NCBI GenBank assembly: GCA_026075535.2
Contig: AP026547.1
Location: forward strand, 1,116,001-1,180,000
Source of the DNA: Tricholoma matsutake
Taxonomy: Eukaryota > Basidiomycota > Agaricomycetes > Agaricales > Tricholomataceae
Direction of reading: 5' to 3'
DNA: 64,000 bases
The position numbers and the translations under genes were made by a program. This document shows, in pieces, positions 10,340-22,410 of the stretch; position 1 is the first letter of the stretch; every line of letters begins with the position of its first letter. The notes under the pieces were generated by a model. That model ran no database searches. It saw only the letters and a program-made list of their open reading frames with translations, and had not been told where the DNA came from.

Positions 10340-11600
10340 TTGTCATCACTCCTTCTTCTCTCCTTGACTGATGCTCCTCAACTCTGCCCTGCAAGCCCTT
10401 CACTCACAACCAATGAGGCAATTCGGGCTCGTGCTGAAGCATGTCAAAGGATTGTGGATGAAGCCACTACTGGATTCATGTCCAGTCCAACTTTCCTCGA
10501 CTGTCTTAAAGAGACTGGAGTGACAACTGAAGAGGCAAGAGACTATATCAATCAATATACTCGACGTAGAAGAGACCAAGAAGTGGCAGGAGCAGGTGAA
10601 GAGCAACAACCACCTGCCAGTGATCAACCCAATTCAGACAACCCTAATCTGCTCAACACTGCCACATCACTTGCTTGGGCACTGCTTTGTGCCAGGGTCA
10701 ACACCTCCAGCCGACTTCTCTTCAAACTACCTTGACCCCTGGCAGCTCCCTCACTGATGAGCTGGCAAGCCTTCTTGGATTATCTAGTGCGAAGGGCAGC
10801 ATCCCTGCATCCATGCTCACAAAGGCACCTCACTTGTCCAAGCTCTCTGACCTGACAGCAACCGACCCTCATCTTGAAAAGACTCAAGATCTCCTCTCTG
10901 TCTATGGTTGCCAGGGCGCTCAAGATATTCTTGTCAACAAAGCTCAGTTCACTCCAGTTGGTGATCCCCTCCCTCGCATGATTTGGCACAAGATTCTTCT
11001 TGATCTATTTGTCGATTTTGAGAAACTTTTCATGTCAATGGATAAAGGATATGATTACCACGATGAACCAAAGGACTTTGGAGCTGGCTATGCACTGGTT
11101 AAGAAGGATCAAGCTTTGTCCAAGTGTCCACTCCAGACTGAAGCTGACTGGGCTTGGGTATTTGGTGCATGGTCTGCAGATGTGGTTTTCTTTTTCCCTC
11201 ACCATGATGCTGAGCTTTGGGACTATTGAGCCATTGTTATGGATCTTTTCCATGCTGCTCCAACAAACCCTTTCATCACTATTTCATTTGATGTTCATGT
11301 TTGAGACAAGTATTTGAAAAAATCTTTCCATCTTGATGATTGAGCTCAACTTAATTTACCACTCCTTGCTCAGATGCTCTCACCTACTTTGTCAGCAAAT
11401 CCCCTGCATGGTGTTTAGAGAGTTATCCCATCTCAAGCTTCTACTTCAAGTAGCAACCCAAAGCATGTGGATGTGCCATGCCGTAATTGGAGTTTTGGTA
11501 TGTGCAAGTCTGAGATCTGTCTGAATTGGTGCAAGCATGGGATCTGCTGTGTCTGCAGTGAGGGACACAGAGTGAAAGACAACAAACAGTGCTTTGCTCT
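10340..11600 (+). pseudogene. DIRS-like ORF1 (Gag-like, zinc-finger end)
   Basis: The reading frame starts in a leaderless segment (no clear ATG) and shifts by one near 10700. The second part has ADWAWVFGAWSADVVFFFPH and AELWDY, the W..F..W...V.F.FPH pattern of DIRS ORF1 proteins. After three TGA codons (11227, 11302, 11341, all in one frame) it continues to a cysteine-rich segment CRNWSFGMCKSEICLNWC followed by CCVCSEGHRVKD, a probable nucleic-acid-binding zinc finger. TGA at 11302 and 11341 sit where relatives have arginine (V-stop-DKY, DD-stop-AQL). Confidence 0.6.
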
Positions 11601-11964
11601 CCTCCAGACTCACAACTGAAAGGGAACTGTTGGGGTTACAGGAGAATGTGACAATGTTCACTGAGAAGGGACCTCGTTCATTGAGTAGACCATTAATACA
11701 CAAAGTGCCAGAGATCCTTGAACCCCCCCGATTTTGTTGTGGGTTTGTCTGGTTGAATAATTCCATAGATCTTATTTCTCCATCAGCAATTTACACTGAA
11801 TCTGCTCCACCTTTACCATCTCCTCCTCGGCATCTCTTAGACAATCCTACAATTCAAGAATCCATCTGCTCGCTAGGTAATGTAATCAAAGTGGAAACTC
11901 CCTTTGATGTTGACAAGTTGAACTCCTACTGGCTGACCATCCGAACCCACCTTTCATTGAGTCT

Positions 11965-13513
11965 GTGATGAAAGGCCTTTGTGAAGGCTTCTGGTCCTTT
12001 GACAAGGGGGACTGGAAAATTGAACTTGAAGAAGTTGTCCCTGACTATAAATCTACCCCTGAAGATGCAGAAGCAATTCAAGCCTTTTGTGATCATGAGA
12101 TTGCAGCTGGACGATGGTCTGAGTCCTTGGATGACACAGAGCTTCTTCCTGGGATGAAGATCTCTCCCATGTTTGTGGTCTGGCAGAACGAGAAGCCTTG
12201 CACCATTACCGACCACTCCCACTCTGGAATCAATGATGGCATTCCTCAATCAGAAGCCAAGGTCAAGTATGACAACATGCAAACTTTTGATCAAACTCTT
12301 CATGATGCCCATGTTGCTAATCCTGGGAAACATCTAGTGACCTTCAAATCGGACGTGGCATCTGCTTTCCTCAACCTGCCTGCTCATCCCATCTTCCAGC
12401 TTCATCAAATGGTTCAGATCGAAGGGAAGCTATTTATTGTGTGACATCTCATCTTTGGTAACTGTGCCTCACCTCATTGCTGGTGTGCTGTGTCAGGACT
12501 TCTTTGCTGGCTCAGTGTTCAGAAGCTCAGAATCATTGGCTTACATGTCTACATGGACAATTTCTTTGGTTGGGACTATGCTGACAACCTCGTCTGGTTT
12601 CAAGGCAAGCTTTGCCCATGTTGACAAGTTCAATTCCTTCTACTTTGGGAATCAATCTCCTGCCCTTTTGAGGATTGCAAACAGGAACATGGCAAGACTT
12701 TTAAAGACAATTGGTTTTTGGGTGGATATCAATGCCAGAAGTACTTTGTCTCCATCTGCCATTTCCGATGTTGTCACCAAAATTGATCTTTTCCTTGCTA
12801 CACCTGGATGCTCTCCATCCCTTCGCGCTTGGCAATGTTCAGGTGGCCATCTCAACTGGATGTTGAATGTACTTCCTTGGGGCAGCCCTGCATTGACAGA
12901 GCTTTATCGGAAGATTAGCAGAAAATCCTGGTCACATTGCAGGATCCCTATTAACACCACCATTACTGCAGATTTGACTTGGTTGAAGAGTATCATCCCA
13001 TCTTCCATCGGGATCCATTTTACCAATATGGGTTTGTGGTCAGATCTTGATGCTGACATAGTGATGTGGACAGATGCAAGCCCTCGCAACACTTTAGCTT
13101 TTGTTTATTCCAACAAAGGTTTCATCTACACCATCAAGCCTCCACCCACAGACACAAAAGTTGACATCTTCTTCCTCGAGCTCCTGGCCATCGCATCTGC
13201 CATTCATCATGCTGGATATCTGGTGAGGCCTCCCCAACATATCCTCATCTGGACAGATAGTCTGGATTCTGTTGCCATTTTGAACTCCCTTCATACAGCT
13301 GAATCATTGCACAATGGCCCACTTTTGGCCATTGCTGATGTCATCCTTCATACCAGGATGGATTTGCATGTTCAATTTATTGAGGGCAAAAAGAATATAT
13401 GTGCTGATATGTTATCTCATCTTCAGATAGATGAGTACCTGAGCAATTTCCCTGCTGAATGCTTCACTCCCCCATGGGAGCTTTTGCCAGCGCAATGGAG
13501 AGAGTACTTTTAA
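11965..13513 (+). pseudogene. DIRS-like reverse transcriptase / RNase H
   Basis: The segment begins with MKGLCEGFWSFD and runs through SDVASAFLNLPAHPIFQLHQ to TGA at 12442. It reads on in the same frame as HLIFGNCASPHCWCAVSG and YMDNFFGWD. The usual catalytic YVDD is therefore Y-M-D-N here, a substitution that would damage the active site. After a frameshift near 12600 it continues as IGFWVDINARSTLSPSAISD, the RT thumb, then a retroviral-type RNase H with VMWTDASPRNTLAFV and ICADMLSHLQ. Non-functional. Confidence 0.72.
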
Positions 13514-13570
13514 GCACTCTGGGGGGGAAAAGCACCTCACCATGTGTGCCTTGCCCCCCCCCCCCCCCCC

Positions 13571-13863
13571 CCATGGAGCTGGCAGACCTTGATGCCCATA
13601 CTCTTCATTTGCAGGTAAATTCTATTGAATGGTCAACTTCAAATCACTATGCTACTGGTGCTCGAGATTATATTAACTTTTGCATTCTTCACTCGTTGCC
13701 TTTGGACCCTATGCCAACCACTTTATCTTGCTACATTGCTTACTCCTCACAATTCATTGCATCTGCACTAAAGTATTTAACAGGTGTACGACACTTTCTC
13801 AAAGACCTTTATCCAGACTTTGATGTCAACCATTCCCACCCTCTTGTTAAATCAACCATCTGA
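13571..13863 (+). pseudogene. Tyrosine recombinase N-terminal domain, truncated
   Basis: After a run of C residues, MELADLDAHTLHLQ leads into STSNHYATGARDYINFCILH and LSCYIAYSSQFIASALKYL, the SAM-like core-binding domain of DIRS/Crypton tyrosine recombinases. The frame stops at 13863 and no catalytic R-H-R-Y domain follows, so the gene is cut off. Confidence 0.65.
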
Positions 13864-14510
13864 GGTTCCAAGAAAGTTCTGTTACTTTTCAGGACAAAAG
13901 ATTGACTATATGGATCACATGTAGGCTATAAATTGAGGGTAATGTACTAGTACAACTGCTTGGAATGAAATTTGGATGATAGGAAAGGTGTGTGATCTAT
14001 GGTGAGCAAAGCTCACCTCTGTTGATGGGGAGCTCATGCTCTGGTGAGCCAGGACCTTCCCCCCTGCTATCACCTTTCCTGCCCCTTATTCTACTTTACA
14101 ACTAGGCCTAGGAATCAAAGAAAGTGAACACTTTGGACCCACAGATCTTACAGGGTAAGTCTATCTCCTCCTGGAGTACATATCCTCTTTTCTGTCTATA
14201 CTGACAACTGTAGAGCCTTCAGGGGCTCTATCAGGTCATTAATTGGGACCATTATACTCTCTTTTAATGTGCATTTTATCAGGGAAAGGCCTAGGGATGC
14301 AGGTATCTGACAACACCCCACCCTCCCAATACAGGTGCACTGACAGAGAGCACCTTATCCCCAGCTCTCCCAACATCAATCCCCACCTCTACATACATCC
14401 CTCTACCCTTTACATACATTCATTTCAGCTGTAGAAGGTGTACAAGCTCAGTAGATGGCACCTCCTCCCCTCATCATTCTGTTACTTCTCCACATTTCAC
14501 CCCTTCCCAT
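13864..14510. other. Spacer between DIRS-like and hAT-like elements
   Basis: No convincing gene. A GGTGAGCAAAGCTCACC-like inverted word occurs near 14000. CT-rich stretches are common. Confidence 0.35.
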
Positions 14511-14735
14511 TAGGGTGTAGCATGGGTATGGGTAAACCCGCGGTAAACGGCCCACAGGTTGGACAGGTACAGGTACAGTTGCCAAAATGCCGGACCTGTG
14601 ACATACCATACCCATTTTGGCGGTGTGACAGGTATTGATGGGTTGCTTGAGTTGCTGGATCCAGCAGTTGCCAAACTACCAATCGACTTCAGATTTCTGG
14701 TTCCTCTTCACCCATGGGCATTGCCCATTGTAATA

Positions 14736-14853
14736 GTAAGTTTTTTGTTTCTTTCAACTAACTAAATGTGCTCTTTTCTAGGGTACAGTGTCAGCTCAAC
14801 AACAGTAAGTTGTTTATTTCTTTCAATTAACTAACTGTTTCTTTTTTCTAAAG
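14736..14853 (+). other. Two consecutive intron-like segments in element B
   Basis: GTAAGT...TTCAACTAACTAAA...TTTTCTAG (14736-14781) and GTAAGT...AATTAACTAACTG...TTCTAAAG (14805-14853) both have a fungal donor, a CTAAC branch site and an acceptor. They would leave a 23-nt exon between them. Similar CAACTAACTAA...AG strings lie near 2463-2496 and 63058-63095, just left of the corresponding repeat clusters. Confidence 0.45.
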
Positions 14854-15396
14854 GTTCTATCTATGTTGTAACAATGAGATGGCACCAAGATGCCTAGGAC
14901 AATGACCCAGGATGGGACTGGGAGAACCCACTGCTGCGAGCCCCTGCTTGCAGGGTGGATGAGTTATGAAGGAAGCAATGACAAATGGCCCAGCACCCGC
15001 CCTAGCCCTGTGAGCCACTGCTCGTGGGGTGGGTCGCAGGTGCTAGCAGCTGATGACAAGGGACAACAGGAAGGGGAACGACGAATGACGAATGGGAGAT
15101 GGGGATGCAAGGGACGAAGGGAGGAGAACAACAAAGACAATGATGAACCATGTGGGGCAGAGGATGATGATGAGGATGACAAGCGACAAGCGACGAACCA
15201 CCACCACCACCACCACCACAGCACCCCCATCTGCCGCTGAGAATGACTGTTCATGGGGTGGAAACAGGGAGCAATGAGATGGGACGACAATGCCAGGGGA
15301 CAGGGACAGAGAGGGGGATGAACGACCATGACATGGGTGGCAATGATGATGATGGCAACGAGGAAGAGGATGGTGATGGGGCGAAACAAAAAAAAA

Positions 15397-15488
15397 GGCC
15401 CAAGAGATGCTGCCATCTCTTGGGCCATAGGTAAGTTGGTTTTTCCTTTCTCATTTCATTTTCTTGTTACTAACAACAAAGGTTTTAG
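15397..15488 (+). other. Hairpin followed by intron-like segment (module 2)
   Basis: A perfect inverted repeat GGCCCAAGAGATG / CATCTCTTGGGCC (15397-15426) with a 4-nt loop is followed by GTAAGT (15431), TACTAAC (a consensus branch site) and TTTTAG (15488): a 58-nt intron-like segment. Confidence 0.6.
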
Positions 15489-15850
15489 GTAGTGATTTTA
15501 CTATTGATGATGATGAGGGGGGAGGGGACAAGAATGGTCAAGAACAACAGGGAGAACAAGAATGAAGGGGGGGGACAAGGGGGGGACGAGAACAGGGAGG
15601 ACGAGAATGACGGGAGATGAGAATGATGACAACAAACTGCCAACGAGTGGGAAGGGCACCACCATGACGACCTCTTGCCCCTTGCCATCTTGCTGCGAGC
15701 GAGACGGCGGTTTTTTCTTTTTGTAGTATTGTATAGAATTATTAAGTAAATAAATCCCTCCATCACTCGAGACGAGGGACAAGGTGTATTTTTTTGCATG
15801 TGGATGATAAGCATGATTAAATAAAATTCCATTGCTCATGTTATTCAAAT
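15489..15850. other. Low-complexity right interior of element B
   Basis: GGGGGGACAAG/GAGAACAACAGG-rich sequence without a credible reading frame. Open frames on the minus strand are Ser/Pro/Leu composition artefacts. Confidence 0.45.
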
Positions 15851-16127
15851 TTAAAAAAGTATCTATAGCTTAGGTATTATGTACAGGGTGTAGCTAAGTT
15901 AGTTAAGGGCTTATACCATACAAACACAGGATGTTCAATAGCATAGAACATCAAATTCGAGGCAAACATCCATGGTGTATATATGTGGTGTCACACCTGC
16001 AGTGTTTCATGACAGACCATGGTAAAAACCTGTCACCGCAGTTGCGGTGTTAGAATGGGTGTGGTGTTGGCAGGTGCGGGTGCAGTGTGTGAAATCTTAC
16101 CTGCGGTGTGACCCATGCTACACCCTA

Positions 16128-16861
16128 CTTCCCATCTTATGCAGCACCCTCCCCATTCATGTAATAGTTATAGATATGAATATATAGCATACACATGCAT
16201 TACAGACCCCCTCAATGAATAGAAGAGAACCCCCCCTCCCTCCTCTCCACCAGGGAGAGTGCTTGTTATGGGCTAAATATAGCTGTAATAGCAGAAACAA
16301 CTGTTTATTGACACTATATATACATACATAAGAGTTATCTACAAAAAAATGAAGGGAAAGAGTGGACAGGCATGCTCATCATCAGGGATGATGAGCACGA
16401 TGCTAGCCAAAGCTGTGGCGCGTGTTGATCAACCGTGGGAGATGGTGATTGGACAGTGATCAGGGTGGGAACAGTTGGTGGGAAGCTGTCCTGCACATCC
16501 CGGACCTATGCTTATGTGAGCATAGTGTGTATGCTTACCTTGGTGATGTCTCAATGGCACCTGGGGAGGGAATTAATGCTGGTGTAGGGTTTTATTGAGA
16601 TTGAGCCTTGTGATGCTAGGTCACAAGCATGATGACCTACTATAATAAGGCTGTTACTGGGAAGGTCAGGTGAAACAAAAGGTCATGGAAGTCATGGGTC
16701 ACAACAACGATGGACAAACTTGGGAGAGCCAAAAGCGTCCAAAAAAGGCAATTTTCATGTGTTTCTGGCCAAATTTTCGCCCAGGTCACAGAAATTTTTG
16801 TGACCTGATGAAAATCACTTTTTGTCAGGTCAGTCACAGGTCACACCCCCTGACAAATTGA
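16128..16861. other. Flank between element B and the interrupted coding fragment
   Basis: No gene. Around 16780-16850 there are GTCACAGAAATTTTTGTGACCT and TCAGGTCAGTCACAGGTCAC, short inverted and direct GTGACCTG words that could mark another small element. Confidence 0.35.
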
Positions 16862-16950
16862 TTGTGTTGGTACAGTAAAGCTGTTTTGTTGTTTTTGTGG
16901 TGTCTCGTGGAACATGGGATTGTTTGCCCACTCGTGTTCAAGGTGATCCG

Positions 16951-17361
16951 TGTTAGGAAACAGCCCCATTATCTAATAAAATTTCATTTTCATTTTATTA
17001 CATCGAATTACACTACATTACACCAAATGACGCCAAATGACGCTACACTTTGATAGCGTGAGAATATTATTTCGCACGCATCACTATGTACGTGCCTGTA
17101 TGCGCGCGTCGGTAACAACAATGTACAATATATGTAACATAGTATATAAACCCTAAATATATGCCTAGGGGACCCCAGTTGTGTTCTCTTAGGTATTCCA
17201 CCTACATTTTCGGTGTGAAAGGCCTATCTCAACAAACTCACCTATTAATAACCCCTCGCATCAAAACCATCAATTCCCCATCATGCGCGCAGATCCCACC
17301 CCCTTCTTGTAGAGAGAACCCGCACGGTCTTAGCTAGCAGATAGTGGGTGTCGCCCTAACA
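16951..17361 (+). repeat. Gypsy copy 1, 5' LTR
   Basis: 411 bp, TGTTAGG...CCTAACA. It is nearly identical to 22411-22821; the differences include C/T and G/A changes such as GCGCGTCGG versus GCGTGCATTGG. Confidence 0.93.
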
Positions 17362-17847
17362 GAAGAACACAACTTCCCATATCAGTGCGCCTTCTCTTAC
17401 TTGCACATACATCATTGTTTCACCGCGCCACATCCAATTACTTATCCTTTTGGCACAAGCCGGAAGTACTTGTATATACATAATCTACCTTTTCTTTTGT
17501 AAGCCAACGCCAGGCCTCGCCTTACATTGCAACTGCCAGTGATCGAGAGGCAGCGCTCGTCATTAGGACAGCTGCAACCAGACAACTGATCGGATCTGGT
17601 TTAGTTATGATTTACATTACTCTATTCGGACGACTATTTTAGTTACAAGCCGAATTCAGTGATATCTCTGAGATCAGGCACTGTTGGAAGGGTTGTTGAT
17701 CTGAAGTGTCAAAATAGGCGCCCGACGAATGACGAACCATTGACGAACCTCGATGAACCTTATCACGTGACCCATAGACATTTGGAGAGGTCTCGAAGAA
17801 AAATTTTGAATTTGTCGAAGAAGTGATTCATCACAGATTCTATAATT

Positions 17848-18641
17848 ATGTCCGAACCTTCAACTTCTAATCCCAGTCCTAATCCTGTTCCCATACCAGC
17901 ACTAGAGGCAAAAATTGATGCGCTCACAGCGCAAATGTCGCAATTAGTGTCAGTATTGGCAGCATCACAGCCCAGACAAGTGGAAGTACAGCTGAGTCTA
18001 GGATTATGTTTGCTCTCTCATACATTCAGGGGGGGAAAGCACAGTTCTGGAGAAATGAGGCTATTAATCAAATTGCCGCAGGAAATAAACCTTTTGCAAC
18101 CTTCAAGGAATTTCTGGAGAGATTGGAGGCACAGTTTGGAGACCCTAATCCAAAGGCAACAGCCAATGCTAAATTAAAGACCATGCACCAAGGTTCCTTA
18201 ATGGCGGATGAATTTATTTTGCAGTTCAAAGCAGAAGCTTTGCAAACAGACATGGGAGAAGCCGCGTTGGTAGAGTTTTTGAAAGCAGGATTAAATCCCT
18301 CTTTATTCAAGTCTATCTACCAACTACCTTCTATGCCAGAGAAGTTGGACAAGTGGTATAATTGGGCAATGCGCCTTGACCAGCAATATGGGCAGGAACA
18401 GGTGGAGTCAAAGTTGATGTACGGAAGTAGTAAATTTGGAAAGTCATCAGGAGGAAAGTCCAAGAAAGGAAAGGCACCTCAGGTGCAAGCTCCGAGGGCA
18501 CAGCCACCAGCCATGGCAGTGACACCTATAGTTACAGAGTCAGCAGCACCAGCAGAGGCAATGGAGGTTGATCAAGTGGGGAGATGAGCCCCATTTAAAT
18601 GTTTTAACTGTGGGCAGTTAGGACACATTTCTAAGTATTGC
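17848..18641 (+). pseudogene. Gypsy copy 1 gag with zinc knuckle
   Basis: ATG at 17848 starts MSEPSTSNPSPNPVPIPALE. After VEVQ, a deletion of about 214 bp relative to copy 2 shifts the frame; the capsid part resumes at IMFALSYIQGGKAQFWRNEA. TGA at 18585-18587 precedes the zinc knuckle CFNCGQLGHISKYC (18600-18641, CX2CX4HX4C), which binds genomic RNA. Copy 2 has the same TGA. Confidence 0.8.
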
Positions 18642-21600
18642 AAGCAGAAGAGAAAGATCAGGGGAGCTACAATCGAGGAAGTGAAGCAGGAGGAAGGCAA
18701 GCAGGAGTATTTTGTGGAAGAGTCCCAGTGAAGGTTTCCCCATTGGTGACCCAGAATCGTTACAATGTATCAGTATCCGAGGAAACCCAGAGTAAATCAG
18801 AAAAGGAAATTGAGGAGGAGTACAACTGTTGCGAATCATGCAACAAAGAAAATTGTCACATGTCATTTCCGAAAACCCCTAAATTCTTTATTCACTCTGC
18901 GCAAATAGAACCCGAAATCACCTTGACTGTGGGACTGAAGACAGTGGACATGCATGCAGCTATTGATGTGGAACCGTTGCTTGACAGTGGTGCTACAGGA
19001 TTATTTATTAATCGATCCTTAATTACCAGAAATGGTATTAACACACACAAGCTGGCGCAACCTATAATGGTGTACAATATTGACGGAACAGTCAATCATG
19101 GAGGAACTATCAAGGAGGAGGTGACTATGGTACTAAAGTATCAGGAGCATCAGGAGTGAGCTGTATTCGAAGTGTGCGATCTTGGGAAAACCAATCTAAT
19201 AATAGGATGTCTGTGGTTATGGAAGCATAATCCCGAAATTGATTGGAAAACTGGGAAAGTACAAATGACTCGTTGTCCTAAGGAATGTAATGTGTATGGG
19301 AGGAAGATGAAGAAAGAAAAAAGGAAAAAGAAAGAGAAAGAACGTCCGAGGAAGTATTCTGTTACGATGGAGGAAGTGGAGGATGAGGAAATGCCAAATG
19401 GGGAAGTTCTGATCATGATTGAGAAAGAAGAGCAGAAGCAAACCTTTAGAGCAGTTCGTGGAGGACAGTCATGGGACAAGAATATCATGAAGGTAGAGAA
19501 GCCAGTGGAGGAATGGGTGCCAAAAGTGTATCATAAACATTTGTCAATGTTCCAAAAGAAGGAGTCTGAGCAAATGCCGGTGCGGAAGCCATGGGATCAT
19601 GCGATTGAGATGAAGCAAGGGTTTGTGCTGAAGAAGTCAAAGGTATATCCGTTATCTCCAATGGAACAAGAAGAAGTGGATGCATTCCTGAAGGAGCAAT
19701 TGCGCAAAGGATACATATGACCTTCAAAATCACTGCAGACATCACCAATATTCTTCATGCCCAAAAAAGACCAAAGGAAGAGGATGTGTACTGATTATAG
19801 GTATCTGAATGAGTGGACAGTGAAGAACGCGTACCCCCTGCCATTGATCTCAGAAATAATTGATAAGGTGGGAAAAGCCAAGGTCTTTACAAAATTGGAT
19901 TTACGATGGGGATACAACAATGTACAAATAAAGAAAGGAGATGAGTGGAAGGCTGCATTTGCCACGCATCAAGGATCCTTCAAGCCGCTTGTCATGTTTT
20001 TTGGGATGACTAATAGTCCCCCGACCTTTCAAAATATGATGAACAACATTTTCAAGGACGTAATAGACAAAGGCATGGTAATAAAATTTATTGACGACAT
20101 TCTGATATTCACGGAGGATGAAGAGAATCATGAGGCAATAGTGCAGGAGGTGTTACAGAGGTTGGCGGAGAATGATCTATTTTTGAAACCAGAGAAGTGT
20201 GTGTTTGGGGCAAGCAAGATTGAGTTCCTAGGATTATTGATCGGCCCTGATGGGATCAAAATGGATCCGATCAAGGTACAGGCGATCACAGATTGGCCTG
20301 CGCCCACCCGTGTCAAGGAGGTTCAAGCCTTCTTGGGACTCACAAATTATTATCGTCGTTTTGTGCACAATTTTTCTAAAATTGCCGCACCCTTACATAA
20401 CCTTACATGAAAGGCAGTAGTGTGGAGGTGGGGAGAGCAGCAGCAGACAGTGTTTGAGGAGTTGAAGAGGAAGTTTGTGGAGAGGAATTATGATGTGCAT
20501 GACAAAGAGATGTTGGGGATAATACGAGCATTGGAGGCATGGAGGCATTATTTGGAGGGATGTATGCATCAAATTGAGATCTGGATGCATCATCAAAATC
20601 TGCAATACTTCATGTCCGCTAAAAAGCTTAATCGCCAGCAAGCGCGTTGGGCACTATTCCTATCGTGTTTCAACTTTCACTTGGTCCATAAAGCAGGAAG
20701 CTTAATGAGGAAAGCAGATGCCTTATCCAGATGTATTGATCATAAAAGGGGGGTGGAGGAGGACAATAAAAATGTTACCTTACTCAAACCTGAATACTTT
20801 CACATTTGCACTATGCGTCAAGGGCATCTATTAATCGATAGCTCGGAAACGGAAATGTTGTCTAAAATTAGACAATGTTCGGAAATGGACGATGAAGTAG
20901 TGGAAGCTGTGAAAGCTCTGAAGGGAGAGAAGAAAGGTAATATCAAAGGAGACGAATGGGCTGAGGAACACGGGTTGGTGTTGTTCCAAGGAAAAGTGTA
21001 TGTACCAAAGGATCAGGATTTGCGAAGGGAGATTGTCCGGTTACATCACAATACGCCGATTGCCGGACACCCAGGAAGATGGAAGACATTGGAATTAGTA
21101 ATGAGAAATTATTGGTGGCCCGGAATTTCAAAGTATGTGTTGGGGTATGTGGATGGATGTGATATGTGCATGAGGGGGAAGAAATTTCCAGAGAAACCTG
21201 CAGGAAAATTAATGCCGAACCCTATACCTAAAGCGCTGTGGCGAGATATATCTGTGGATTTTATTACTGGATTACCTGAGGCTCAAGGGTACGATGCAAT
21301 ATTCGTAGTATGCGACCGCTTTACAAAGGAGGTCCATATTATTCCTACTACTACAGAAACCTCATCATTGGGCTTGGCGCGCCTCTATCTAAATCAGGTA
21401 TGGCGGTTACATGGGTTACCCGATACTGTTATCTCCGATCGCAGACCACAATTTGCTTCCATGTTTATGCGAGAACTAAACAACATATTAGGAATTCAAA
21501 CTAAATTATCTACAGCATATCACCCGCAGACTGATGGGCAGACAGAGAGAATGAATCAGGAGTTGGAGCAGTACCTACATATGTTTGTCAACTACCAACA

Positions 21601-22399
21601 AACCGACTGGCCCAAATGGTTGGCAATTGCCGAATTTTCCCACAATAATAAATTCCATTCAGCTACTCGTATGACACCCTTTTTCGTGAATTATGGATAT
21701 CATCCTCGCATGGGAGTAGAACCCAGAAGGGAAGTCAAAGTACAGTCAGTAGAAGATTTTGTATCTAAGATGCAAAAGGTACAAGAGGAAGCAGAGGTGG
21801 CATTGAAGAAAGCACGTGATGACATGATGAGACATGCGGATCGTACTCGAGCACGCGCTCCAGAGTACAAAGTTGGTGACTTGGTATGGCTAAGTACCAA
21901 GGACCTGAATATTCCATGACCTTCAAAGAAACTTATGGAGAAACAAGTTGGCCCATATGCAATCTCTAAAGTGATCTTGCCTAATGCGGTAGTGCTAAAA
22001 TTACCCCGATCATTTAAGATTGATCCCGAGATTAACATATCCCACTTACGCCCTTACCGTCCACCCACTATTCCTGGCCAACAAACTACTCTGCAACCTC
22101 CGATAATAGTAGAAGGTGCTCCAGAATACATAGTTGAAGAAATTCTAGACTCACGTCTTCGACGGAACAAATTGGAGTTCTTAATAAAGTGGAAAAACTA
22201 TACCGACAAAAATAATTCATGGGAACCCGAAGAGAATTGTAAGCAAGCGCATAACACGATCACCCAATTCTTTAAACGTAATCCGAATGCTCCACATTGC
22301 ATTGCGAGAATAGTGTATGAGGGGATGAAATTCCGGCCTTACCAAAATTTCACAGAGGGGACAAACATAATATTTTCTCGCCTGGAAGTCGAGGCATAA
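18642..22399 (+). pseudogene. Gypsy copy 1 pol (PR-RT-RH-IN-chromodomain)
   Basis: The protease has LLDSGATGLFINRS. The reverse transcriptase has [18 protein letters not shown], the core [16 protein letters not shown] and the catalytic [13 protein letters not shown]. RNase H has lost 51 codons including the first catalytic Asp region (VESDASD in copy 2). Integrase shows the zinc-binding HHNTPIAGH...CDMC and D-D-E core pieces (SVDFITGLP; the usual SDRGPQF is SDRRPQF; HPQTDGQTERMNQELEQYL). A chromodomain (EEILDSRLRRNKLEFLIKWK then NSWEPEENC) ends the protein and probably directs insertion to methylated chromatin. TGA codons lie at 19157, 19718, 20408 and 21917. Confidence 0.88.
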
Positions 22400-22410
22400 A
22401 AGGGGGGTAA

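Larger units (their letters stand above)
10340..13863 (+). mobile_element. DIRS-like retrotransposon, 3'-truncated and decayed
   Basis: The order ORF1 (Gag-like) - reverse transcriptase/RNase H - tyrosine recombinase N-terminal domain, without an integrase or LTRs, identifies a DIRS-type element. DIRS elements integrate through a tyrosine recombinase. The frame is broken by TGA codons at 11227, 11302, 11341 and 12442 and by shifts near 10700 and 12600. The catalytic half of the recombinase and the terminal repeats are not found. Confidence 0.75.
14511..16127. mobile_element. hAT-like non-autonomous element, copy B (complete)
   Basis: Perfect 17-bp terminal inverted repeats, TAGGGTGTAGCATGGGT (14511-14527) and its complement (16111-16127), are flanked by a perfect 8-bp direct repeat CTTCCCAT (14503-14510 and 16128-16135). 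An 8-bp duplication with TAGGG-type ends is diagnostic of hAT-type insertions. The 1,617-bp interior encodes no transposase. It carries low-complexity GATGAC/CCACCA tracts, repeated CTGCTYGYGGGGTGGA modules, one hairpin and three intron-like segments. Confidence 0.8.

Noticed and set aside
17848..22399. Idea that the shared TGA codons are a programmed gag-pol readthrough signal
   Set aside because: There are three shared TGAs at different domain positions, plus copy-specific ones, all at expected arginines. CG deamination explains them more simply, although readthrough at one site is not excluded.
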